This document shows, piece after piece, positions 24,034-31,063 of a stretch of DNA of 36,497 bases. The notes beneath the pieces are model-generated. The model ran no database searches and had not been told where the DNA came from. It saw nothing but the letters and a program-made list of their open reading frames with translations. Origin of the DNA: Leptolinea sp. (GTDB lineage Bacteria > Chloroflexota > Anaerolineae > Anaerolineales > Anaerolineaceae); contig JAAYYW010000325.1 of the NCBI GenBank assembly GCA_012515195.1, positions 1-36,497 of the forward strand. The letters run 5' to 3'. The stretch's first letter is position 1. Each line of letters opens with the position of its first letter. A program made the translations under genes and the position numbers.

Positions 24034-24411
24034 TCATTCCTTGGCTGGTTTCAGTTCAGGAATTTGAATTGGCATCAATCTGAGCGATTCGACAGGGACG
24101 CGCAAATTGTAACCGGAAATCCGCCGGTTCAATTGCTCGACAGCTTCCTGCAGCGTATACGGATCGGTATTTCCCTCTTCGATCGCCGATAAACACGCGC
24201 CAATCAACTGCTGCAATATCTTCCTGTCTTCCAGCCAGACAGGCAGGAAGCGGTTTTGCCGCAGAACATGGTTGGCCATGAATTGATCGGCGCCTGTGGG
24301 ATGGGCCATTTCCAGATGAAGGGGTTTTCCTTTCCCCTCCAATTCGTCGAATACGCCTTCAGATTGTGCCTGCAAAATCTTGTTTTCAGCTATGATCTTC
24401 AATGCGTCCAT
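24034..24411 (-). CDS. DUF1992 (DnaJ subfamily C member 28 domain) protein
   Basis: 125 aa. The N-terminal signature AENKILQAQSEGVFDELEGKGKPL is characteristic of the DUF1992/DnaJC28-conserved domain, found in small bacterial proteins of unknown function and in eukaryotic DNAJC28. No J-domain or membrane segment is visible. It starts 1 nt after the stop of the upstream lamin-tail gene and ends 36 bp before dnaX, so it is probably transcribed with both. Confidence 0.85.
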   Translation of the reverse strand: MDALKIIAENKILQAQSEGVFDELEGKGKPLHLEMAHPTGADQFMANHVLRQNRFLPVWLEDRKILQQLIGACLSAIEEGNTDPYTLQEAVEQLNRRISGYNLRVPVESLRLMPIQIPELKPAKE

Positions 24412-24412
24412 A

Positions 24413-24994
24413 TTATGGGATCCGATAGGTAGCCTTTACTGAACCGTTCTGGTCGAGAAGGGTAACCAGTTCACCGGAGGACCACACGGGTTCATTTAAT
24501 CCCCAGTGGAGTTCGATCACGCTCCGGGTTCCTGGTTTGGTATAGATTTTAATGGCCCCATCTTTATTCAACATTAATTCTGGGAGAACGAAACGATGGT
24601 TGCCTTCATCTTCCAGCCGCCAGCCATTTAACCACAATTCTCCTTCGCCTGTGCGTTTGAGAATAACTACTTCCGTTTCCAGGTCACCCACACCAAAAAC
24701 GTTCTGGATTTGAACCCCGTTGTTGCCTGATGCAGATTCGGGTGTCATTGTACTGGAGACAGGTGCCGATACGTCAGTTGTCTGATTGGGGGCAGGTGTT
24801 GATGTGATGCTTTGTGTTTCAAATGCCTGGCGTGTAATCGTCGCCGCCAGTTGCGCGACGGGTTGAATAATGGGAACCTCAGGCCTGTGATTACGGTCCC
24901 ACAACGAAAGTACGGTGAGGGTCGTCACGGCTGAGACTATTGCATTAAGAACTAAATAGAAGAGGAGTCGCTTCCAAGGATTCATAACTGACAT
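24413..24994 (-). CDS. Membrane-anchored lamin-tail-domain (LTD) protein
   Basis: 193 aa. A single N-terminal membrane segment (LLFYLVLNAIVSAVTTLTVLSLW) is followed by a Thr/Ser/Pro-rich exported spacer and then a domain of about 95 residues. That domain (VQIQNVFGVGDLETEVVILKRTGEGELWLNGWRLED ... ELVTLLDQNG) matches the Ig-like lamin-tail fold. Bacterial LTD proteins are usually secreted or surface-linked. The start is either ATG 24994 or ATG 24985. A minus-strand TATGAT lies only 5 nt before the first, favouring a leaderless transcript or the second start. The role is unknown, and its pairing with DUF1992 and dnaX may be positional only. Confidence 0.75.
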   Translation of the reverse strand: MSVMNPWKRLLFYLVLNAIVSAVTTLTVLSLWDRNHRPEVPIIQPVAQLAATITRQAFETQSITSTPAPNQTTDVSAPVSSTMTPESASGNNGVQIQNVFGVGDLETEVVILKRTGEGELWLNGWRLEDEGNHRFVLPELMLNKDGAIKIYTKPGTRSVIELHWGLNEPVWSSGELVTLLDQNGSVKATYRIP

Positions 24995-25020
24995 TTGAAA
25001 TCATAGCACAGTTTTGAAGT

Positions 25021-25026
25021 TAAAAT
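25021..25026 (+). promoter_or_regulatory. -10 box of the NYN-domain gene, leaderless geometry
   Basis: TAAAAT followed by 7 nt and then the ATG at 25034; the expected +1 coincides with the start codon. A TTGAAA lies at 24995-25000 but 20 bp away, a long spacer. No Shine-Dalgarno is seen. Confidence 0.4.
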
Positions 25027-25033
25027 ACTTTAG

Positions 25034-25498
25034 ATGTTATATCTGATCGATGGCCATAATCTAATTCCATTTGTGGACGGTTTGTCTTTAAAACAAATGG
25101 ATGATGAGATGAAATTACTTGAAGTTTTGCAGGATTTCTCACGGGTAAACCGCGTGAAGATCGAAGTATTTTTTGACGGTGCAACTCCCGGATGGGCTGG
25201 AACGAGAAGTTATGGAAATATCCGAGCTCATTTTGTTCGAAAAGGGGAGACGGCGGACGATGCCATCCGGAAGAGGCTGGATCAGATTCCCACGGGAAGT
25301 GGTGTCTCTGTGGTTAGTTCTGATAGACAGGTACAGGCCGAAGCAAGAAACCATCGGGCGGCTGTCATTCCCAGTGGAGAATTTGCTCGAAATCTGCGAT
25401 GGAAGCCATCACCGCCGCCAAAAAAGAAAAAGGGATCACAGATTGAACTCAGTGACGATGAGGTCAATGAATGGCTTGAACTGTTTGGGGAGGAATGA
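25034..25498 (+). CDS. NYN domain (YacP-like) predicted RNase
   Basis: 154 aa. The PIN-like NYN fold is recognisable. The first acidic site is in YLIDGHNLIP (Asp6), the second motif is IEVFFDGA (Asp in the middle), and the third is VVSSDRQVQAEARNHRA, giving the conserved acidic triad for Mg2+-dependent RNA cleavage. B. subtilis YacP/Rae1 in this family cleaves mRNA on ribosomes. A basic KKKKGS stretch near the C-terminus could contact RNA or the ribosome. It stands alone on the plus strand and converges on yjjX with only 8 bp between stops. Confidence 0.85.
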   Translation: MLYLIDGHNLIPFVDGLSLKQMDDEMKLLEVLQDFSRVNRVKIEVFFDGATPGWAGTRSYGNIRAHFVRKGETADDAIRKRLDQIPTGSGVSVVSSDRQVQAEARNHRAAVIPSGEFARNLRWKPSPPPKKKKGSQIELSDDEVNEWLELFGEE

Positions 25499-25506
25499 AA
25501 AACTTC

Positions 25507-26055
25507 CTATGTCCCAGTGTCGGTCTGGTATAGATCTGGATTAATGAATGGGATCAATGCCAGCAACACAGCGTGGGTATATAGTCCTGCACGATCAACC
25601 GCGTCTGCTGTAAGGATTCCAACCGCGCCATTCAGTTGCTTTGAATTACTGCGTCCAAAAACCCGATCGTCAGCTTCACCCAACTCCAACCCCTGATGAA
25701 CATATTCCGCCACTTTCGGCGGTAGGTAGAAGGAAGCGGAACGACTCCAACCTGTACGCTTTCTATCGGCAATCACTATCCAGGCATAAGCGGAGAGTTG
25801 CCCTTCTTCATTATTCACTCCACCTTCTATGGCTGCCCAGTAGTCTGCATCAGGGTGGGTTTTCTTAATCGCTGCGATACGGTTACTTGCTCCAAGCCGT
25901 GTTTCTTTGTCCCCGACAGGTTGTTCGCGAACACCGGAAGGTGCGTCTGCTGCAACAAGTTCAAAAGATTGATCTGGAAAAAGCTGTTGAAAACCGCGCA
26001 AAACAGCCTGCCCTTTGACAGGATTTCGCGATGCGATGACGATCTTTAAAGACAT
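25507..26055 (-). CDS. yjjX: Inosine/xanthosine triphosphatase (DUF84, YjjX type)
   Basis: 182 aa. Houses the ITPase-like fold of the DUF84/YjjX family, which hydrolyses non-canonical ITP and XTP to protect nucleic acids. Signatures are the N-terminal IVIASRNPVKGQAVLRGF, GVREQPVGDKETRLGASNR, the acidic AAIEGGVNNEEGQL, the phosphate-loop segment RVFGRSNSKQLNGAVGILTADAVDR and the end YTHAVLLALIPFINPDLY. The length matches the family. It follows the 26073 gene after 17 nt and is probably in one transcript with it. Confidence 0.9.
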   Translation of the reverse strand: MSLKIVIASRNPVKGQAVLRGFQQLFPDQSFELVAADAPSGVREQPVGDKETRLGASNRIAAIKKTHPDADYWAAIEGGVNNEEGQLSAYAWIVIADRKRTGWSRSASFYLPPKVAEYVHQGLELGEADDRVFGRSNSKQLNGAVGILTADAVDRAGLYTHAVLLALIPFINPDLYQTDTGT

Positions 26056-26072
26056 TCCGGCATTATATCCGG

Positions 26073-26432
26073 TTATCCCATTTCATCCATAACAACAAGC
26101 ATATCGGTGATCGGCGTTTCCGTCTGGTCGGACCCCAGGTCTGGTTCGCGTGCTGATATCGTCACATTGAACATTCCCTGAATTGGTTCTATTCCGATCG
26201 AGCGGAAAATCTCTGCAGCGCCGCAATTACGCATGGCATCCTGAACCAGCTTGATGTGGCGCTTGATATGCCAGACGGTAACAATCTTCCAACGTTCAGG
26301 ATTATCGATGGATTGAATCAGCAGGGTTTCGCAAATTTGTGGCGGCAAGATCTGGGTTGAATGTCGGAATGAAGCTTTGAGCTCTTCCCATTTGTTAAGG
26401 GGGACATTGGCTTCGAGCACTGACATAACCAT
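26073..26432 (-). CDS. Hypothetical protein, possible ABM-like dimeric alpha-beta barrel
   Basis: About 119 aa from the ATG at 26432, which has AGGAGG 5 nt upstream; the track start at 26507 is rejected. The N-terminus MVMSVLEANVPLNKWEELKASF, a central LLIQSIDNPERWKIVTVWHI and a late helix with a final strand (GMFNVTISARE) fit the beta-alpha-beta-beta-alpha-beta plan of antibiotic-biosynthesis-monooxygenase-like domains. This is a pattern-level guess. A 5-bp inverted repeat (GGTAC/GTACC, 26470-26486) lies upstream. It is located between an MFS exporter and yjjX. Confidence 0.6.
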   Translation of the reverse strand: MVMSVLEANVPLNKWEELKASFRHSTQILPPQICETLLIQSIDNPERWKIVTVWHIKRHIKLVQDAMRNCGAAEIFRSIGIEPIQGMFNVTISAREPDLGSDQTETPITDMLVVMDEMG

Positions 26433-26524
26433 TTCTGCCTCCTTGTAAAAAAAGCTCTTACTCGAATAAGGTACAAACATAGTACCCAATTCACGGGTGG
26501 TTTTCAATGGAAATAACAGAATTG

Positions 26525-27775
26525 TCAGCGAACGGATGTCAGATTGGGAAGCCGGAAACGAATGAATAGTGAACAGGCCAGGAGTAGCGCGGATGAAACC
26601 AGTACAGAAAGTTGTTCATTGGCCATTTCGGCCAGTTCCCCGGCTAAAAGGGAACCAATTGGTTGCGCGCCAAAAAAAACCATGACGTAAATGCTCATTA
26701 CACGGCCGCGCAGATTATCAGGCAACGATGATTGAAGGACGGCATTCGCATTATTTACAACCAGCATGAACCCGAAACCAATACCCATGAGAAATACCAG
26801 AGAGAGATGCAGGTTATTTGTCAGGGCGAAGAGTATCATGACAACGGGAAGAATTAAGCTGCCTATGGATAGGGCTTTCCCCTTCACCCCGTACTGGCTC
26901 AGCCAGGCAATGAAAAGGCCAGCTATCATGGAACCAAACCCACGCGCGGACAATAATAAACCATTGGTTGTCGCGTCACCATGAAGAACATTGACCGACC
27001 AGGCAGGGATTAGTGTAAGCATGCCACTGGCGAAAACACTGACCGTGCCTACCAGGAAAAGAATCCCCAGAATATTGGCATTGTTCCTGGTGTACTGGAA
27101 TCCCTCTCGTAACAGGGCATAAGCCTGTCCGTGAGCCGGTGGGATACTTCTGGGTGGCAGTTTCATTAACGCCAGGGAAAGGATCACTGCAATGAATGAG
27201 ACACCATTGATGGTGAAGCACCATGCCGGTCCGACCCAGGCATATATTATTCCAGCCACAGCCGGACCGATCACAGTGGCAAGATTGAACATGGTGGAAT
27301 TAAGTGCAATCGCATTCGTCAGGTCATTGTGATCAACCATTTCAACCACGAATGACTGGCGGGCCGGCGCGTCAAAGGCGTTAGCAACTCCGAGAAGCAA
27401 GGCCAGAATAATAATGTGCCATGCTTGAACGAGTCCGGAAAAGACCAGAAACGCTTGAATAAACGCCAGAATCATCATGGATGACTGGGTAATCATGATC
27501 ATCCGTCTACGGGGAATGCGATCTGCGATCACGCCCCCGTACAGGGTGAAAAACCAGGATGGGAGTCCTGACGCGAAGGCTACATATCCCAGATAGGCGG
27601 GAGAGTTGGTCAATTGAAAAACCAGGAACCCCTGGGCTGTATTTTGCATCCAGGTACCAACGAGTGACACCAGCATCCCGCGGAACCAAAGCCGGTAATT
27701 GGGATGCCGTAGTGCGGCAAAAGTCATCAAAAAATTGGATCGAAGTTTGGTTTGAAACGTGGTGAACGCACTCAT
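26525..27775 (-). CDS. MFS transporter, MFS_3/EntS-like
   Basis: 416 aa with about 12 hydrophobic helices. The start region FAALRHPNYRLWFRGMLVSLVGTWMQ is typical of the MFS_3 (enterobactin-exporter-like) group. Motif A is present as YGGVIADRIPRRRMIMI, and LLGVANAFDAPARQSFVVEMV is a family hallmark. SSLPDNLRGRVMSIYVMVFFGAQPIGSLLAG marks the second-half loop. It should be a secondary exporter of small molecules or siderophore-like compounds; the substrate is unknown. It lies 51 bp after the ICMT-like gene and 92 bp before the ABM-like gene, possibly in one transcript. Confidence 0.9.
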   Translation of the reverse strand: MSAFTTFQTKLRSNFLMTFAALRHPNYRLWFRGMLVSLVGTWMQNTAQGFLVFQLTNSPAYLGYVAFASGLPSWFFTLYGGVIADRIPRRRMIMITQSSMMILAFIQAFLVFSGLVQAWHIIILALLLGVANAFDAPARQSFVVEMVDHNDLTNAIALNSTMFNLATVIGPAVAGIIYAWVGPAWCFTINGVSFIAVILSLALMKLPPRSIPPAHGQAYALLREGFQYTRNNANILGILFLVGTVSVFASGMLTLIPAWSVNVLHGDATTNGLLLSARGFGSMIAGLFIAWLSQYGVKGKALSIGSLILPVVMILFALTNNLHLSLVFLMGIGFGFMLVVNNANAVLQSSLPDNLRGRVMSIYVMVFFGAQPIGSLLAGELAEMANEQLSVLVSSALLLACSLFIRFRLPNLTSVR

Positions 27776-27826
27776 TAAACCGATTGTACGCCGGTAATAG
27801 GAAATCTGAAAGAACAGTCTGGATAC

Positions 27827-28417
27827 TTAAAAAAATCCAGGGAGAAGAGCGGCTGTTCTGGCTTTGTATTCTGTGTATTCTTCGCCAAACACTTCTATCA
27901 TCAAATCCTCTTCTGCCTTTAATCGGACAGCAATCAAGATCGAAGTGATGATGAGATAGGCACATCCATATACATTGGCTGAGAGCAGTACCAATCCGAT
28001 GCCGAATGCAAGAAAACCAGTGTACATCGGGTGACGTAACCATTGATAAATGCCCGTAGTAACCAGTTTGTGGCTATCCTTGATCTCCAGCTCAGCAGAC
28101 CATTGTCTGCCAAGTTCAGCGTATGATGCAATAAAAAGTATATCCCCGGCCAACATCAAGCCGGCTCCTATCAACCTGAGGGGGATGGGGATATTAAAAT
28201 CAAAGTATCCGGTATCCGGAAGGAAAACGTACAGATAGGCCAGCACTACGGCACCGCCAGCCAGCCTGATCAGTGCTGTTTCCCGCAATTTATGGAAATA
28301 CCGGCTTTGATCAGACGTTTCTTTGTTTCTTGTTATCCACATCCGTGAAATTGTCTGAGTGATGAGCAATAGTCCGCACAGTACGCGATAAACAATTCCC
28401 GTTTGGAGCCAGTACAT
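27827..28417 (-). CDS. ICMT-like membrane methyltransferase
   Basis: 196 aa with about five membrane helices. The C-terminal half carries the ICMT/phospholipid-methyltransferase pattern: LVTTGIYQWLRHPMYTGFL (SAM/substrate motif), then AEEDLMIEVFGEEYTEYKART with the conserved glutamates, ending LLPGFF. In eukaryotes ICMT methylates prenylcysteine; bacterial homologues methylate unknown, probably lipid or isoprenoid, substrates. It may be co-transcribed with the downstream MFS gene. The upstream side is the divergent mutS2 gene. Confidence 0.85.
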   Translation of the reverse strand: MYWLQTGIVYRVLCGLLLITQTISRMWITRNKETSDQSRYFHKLRETALIRLAGGAVVLAYLYVFLPDTGYFDFNIPIPLRLIGAGLMLAGDILFIASYAELGRQWSAELEIKDSHKLVTTGIYQWLRHPMYTGFLAFGIGLVLLSANVYGCAYLIITSILIAVRLKAEEDLMIEVFGEEYTEYKARTAALLPGFF

Positions 28418-28497
28418 ATCAAAAGATCCCTGATCAATAAGAGTATATTTAAAAAACAGGTTCCTGATAATAGCACATATGATAGACTCACAACGCT

Positions 28498-30891
28498 ATG
28501 GACGAGAAAACTCTAAGCATTCTTGAATATCCCAAGGTGTTGGCCAGGTTGACCGAATACGCGGCATTCAGCGCGTCACGGGAACTTGCCCAGTCTCTCA
28601 AACCGACTCGAAGCCTGGAAGAAGCACGGCGGAGGCAGGCTGTTACCCGTGAAGCTGTGCATCTATTGAGCATGAATGACACAGCCGGCATTGGTGGAGC
28701 AACCGATATCCGTCCGTTAGCTGATCTGGCTGGCCGTGGAGGAGTGTTATCTCCGGTTGAATTATTGAGTGTCAAGAATACGCTTATCGCCGCCAGGGAG
28801 CTTTCCAGGGTTTTTGGTCATACAGGCAGCGTGTATCCCTTACTGGAAAAGATCGCTGAACCATTGAATCCATCGCTGGGATTGGTGGATGCCATTTCGC
28901 GTTGTATTTCTGAACGTGGAGAAGTGCTTGATTCTGCGTCAGATAAATTGTCAACTGTTCGAAGGGAAGTCAAGCTGGCCCATGACCGGTTGATGTCAAA
29001 GTTGGACAGGATACTGAATGACAGCCATACCGCGCCCATGCTACAGGAGGGGATTGTTACCCAGCGGAATGGGCGATATGTGATTCCCCTGCGGGCAGAT
29101 TACAAAGGCAGGATAAAGGCCATAGTTCACGATCAGTCCTCGTCAGGTGCGACATTGTTTGTCGAACCGCTGGCAACCGTAGAACTGAATAATCACTGGC
29201 AGGAGCAGATCCTGGAGGAACAGGAAGAAGAACGCCGAATACTGGCGGAACTCTCCGCGCAGGTGGGAGTGAATTCTGACGCGTTATGCTATGTCGTTGA
29301 AAGTCTGGCGGAAATTGACTTTGCGTTTATGCGGGCTAAGTACGCGCGCGATATTCGCGGAGTGGAGCCGGAATTGGTTTCATTTGCCCAGGGGCAGCCA
29401 GGGAACCATCCTGGCAGTGCTGTTCGTCTGCACCAGGCACGCCATCCACTGCTGGATCCAACTGAGGCTGTGCCGATTGACCTTGTGTTGGATGAAAAGA
29501 CGTATGCGTTGGTTATAACCGGTCCGAATACGGGCGGTAAGACGGTCTCCCTCAAAACGCTTGGCCTGCTGGTTTTAATGGCCCAGAGTGGTTTGCATCT
29601 TCCTGTTCAATCTGGTTCGACAATCTCAGTATTTCCGAAGATATTTGCCGATATAGGTGATGAGCAATCCATTGAGCAATCCCTGTCAACATTTTCGGGC
29701 CATATCCGCAATATCGTGCAAATCCTAAAACGCGCCGATCGGGCGTCTCTGGTCCTTCTTGATGAGCTTGGAGCTGGAACTGACCCGCAGGAGGGCGCGG
29801 CACTGGCGCGGGCAATTTTATCCAACCTGATCAGTCGCGGCATAACCTGTCTTGTAGCCACACATTACCCGGAATTAAAAACCTATGCTCACACAACACC
29901 AGGCGCGCTAAATGCCAGTATGGAATTTGATGTCAAATCATTACGGCCCACATACCGGCTGAATATTGGACTGCCCGGACGTTCGAACGCTCTGTTGATC
30001 GCGGAGAAGATCGGACTACCGGTAGAGATCATCGCGGAGGCCCGTTCCTCCGCCAATGATAATGATGTTCGCGCGGAAGATCTATTGGATGAGATCCACA
30101 ATCAGCGTGACCTGGCGCGAAAAGACCGCGAACAGACAGATGCTATCCTTGCACAGGTGGAAAACAAGGAAAAGGAGCTTGCCCTCAGGTTGTCAGGGAT
30201 CGAAAATGAACGGCATGGCATTCTGGAAAATGCGCGGCAAGAGGCCGAAGAACGATTATCTAAATTGGAAGATGAATTGGCAGAATTGCGCCGCGAGCTT
30301 CAACGTGCGCGGCAACCTTTGGATGCCCTTAAGAAAACACAAGAGTCGGTGGAAACCATGCAAACGCTGGTTCAGAAACCGGCAATACGAAAACCAGAGT
30401 ATCACAGGGTCGATAGCGGAATCGTGTTGGGCGAAAAGGTTTACGTACGCTCTATTGGTATGGAGGGTGCGGTTTGTGGAATTGGAGCTGAGGATGTGGA
30501 AGTACAGGTGGGTTCCATGCGTATCCGCGCCCGGCGGCGTGAGATTGAACGCCGGGTCGACAGGTCTCCGGAAGCACCTGAAAAAAAAGCTGTAACCCCA
30601 ACACGGACATTTTCGGGAGCCGGAGCTTCAATCGCTCCATCACCGGGAATGGAAATCGATCTACGCGGTCAGCGCGCGGAAGACGCGTTGGCTGCCCTTG
30701 ACCGCTACCTGGAGTCAGCTTACCTGGCTGGTATGCCTTTTGTTCGCATCATTCATGGTAAAGGGACAGGCCGTTTACGCCAGGTGCTGCGGGAGGCGCT
30801 GCGGCAATCTCCGCATGTTGTCCGCTGGGAAGATGGATTAAACAACGAAGGTGGTGATGGCGTTACCGTTGCCCACCTTGAGATAGATTGA
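28498..30891 (+). CDS. mutS2: Endonuclease MutS2 with Smr domain
   Basis: 797 aa. MutS2 binds branched DNA or collided ribosomes and acts in recombination control or ribosome rescue, depending on species; it is not a mismatch sensor. It lacks the MutS mismatch-binding domain I. The core and lever helices come first. The ATPase has Walker A VITGPNTGGKTVSLKTLG (~339-356), an SLSTFSGHIRNI signature, Walker B LVLLDELGAGTDPQEGAAL and the H-loop ATHYPELK. A coiled coil (~520-620) and a KOW-like segment follow, then the C-terminal Smr nuclease with DLRGQ and RIIHGKGTGRLR. No Shine-Dalgarno precedes the ATG; TATGAT lies 14 nt upstream. Confidence 0.97.
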   Translation: MDEKTLSILEYPKVLARLTEYAAFSASRELAQSLKPTRSLEEARRRQAVTREAVHLLSMNDTAGIGGATDIRPLADLAGRGGVLSPVELLSVKNTLIAARELSRVFGHTGSVYPLLEKIAEPLNPSLGLVDAISRCISERGEVLDSASDKLSTVRREVKLAHDRLMSKLDRILNDSHTAPMLQEGIVTQRNGRYVIPLRADYKGRIKAIVHDQSSSGATLFVEPLATVELNNHWQEQILEEQEEERRILAELSAQVGVNSDALCYVVESLAEIDFAFMRAKYARDIRGVEPELVSFAQGQPGNHPGSAVRLHQARHPLLDPTEAVPIDLVLDEKTYALVITGPNTGGKTVSLKTLGLLVLMAQSGLHLPVQSGSTISVFPKIFADIGDEQSIEQSLSTFSGHIRNIVQILKRADRASLVLLDELGAGTDPQEGAALARAILSNLISRGITCLVATHYPELKTYAHTTPGALNASMEFDVKSLRPTYRLNIGLPGRSNALLIAEKIGLPVEIIAEARSSANDNDVRAEDLLDEIHNQRDLARKDREQTDAILAQVENKEKELALRLSGIENERHGILENARQEAEERLSKLEDELAELRRELQRARQPLDALKKTQESVETMQTLVQKPAIRKPEYHRVDSGIVLGEKVYVRSIGMEGAVCGIGAEDVEVQVGSMRIRARRREIERRVDRSPEAPEKKAVTPTRTFSGAGASIAPSPGMEIDLRGQRAEDALAALDRYLESAYLAGMPFVRIIHGKGTGRLRQVLREALRQSPHVVRWEDGLNNEGGDGVTVAHLEID

Positions 30892-30896
30892 TCAGA

Positions 30897-30945
30897 AATA
30901 AAAAAAGGTCGATAGTGTTTTCTCCCTGTTCACTACCGACCTTTT
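30897..30945 (-). terminator. Intrinsic terminator, minus strand
   Basis: A 15-bp stem with one mismatch (arms 30903-30917 and 30931-30945) around a 13-nt loop, followed on the minus strand by a run of eight T and ATTT. It ends transcription of the recN/SARP-like unit or of the candidate small RNA, and may also stop mutS2 from the other side. Confidence 0.88.
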
Positions 30946-30975
30946 CGCGCAGGTTCCCTCTACCTGCGCAGATGT
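30897..30975 (-). ncRNA. Candidate small two-hairpin RNA
   Basis: A promoter-like sequence (TTGAGT, 16 bp, TATACA) predicts a start near 30975. Two hairpins follow on the minus strand: GCGCAGGT/ACCTGCGC with loop AGAGGGA (30969-30947), and the terminator stem with loop containing CAGGGAG. The transcript would be about 80 nt. Both loops expose AGGGA. It could equally be just the 3' end of the regulator mRNA. Confidence 0.35.
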
Positions 30976-30981
30976 TTTCAA

Positions 30982-31009
30982 TGTATACCGTAATGAGTAT
31001 ACAACTCAA
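30982..31009 (-). promoter_or_regulatory. Promoter-like sequence downstream of the SARP-like gene
   Basis: On the minus strand, TTGAGT (31009-31004), a 16-bp spacer and TATACA (30987-30982). It starts just after the 11-bp direct repeats. Confidence 0.4.
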
Positions 31010-31050
31010 ACGTGGACAAAACGTGGACAAAGTTGTTGTCAAAACGCGGA
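31008..31050. repeat. 11-bp-period direct repeats
   Basis: AAACGTGGACA occurs at 31008-31018 and 31019-31029, exactly abutting (period 11). A degenerate third copy, AAACGCGGA, is at 31042-31050, shifted by 23 bp. They lie between the stop of the SARP-like regulator and a promoter-like sequence. Confidence 0.75.
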
Positions 31051-31063
31051 AGTTAATGTGCGT

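Noticed and set aside
27819-27840. Small hairpin (CTGGAT/ATCCAG) at the ICMT-like stop codon
   Set aside because: The stem is only 6 bp with a 10-nt loop and no T-tract follows on the minus strand, so I do not call it a terminator.
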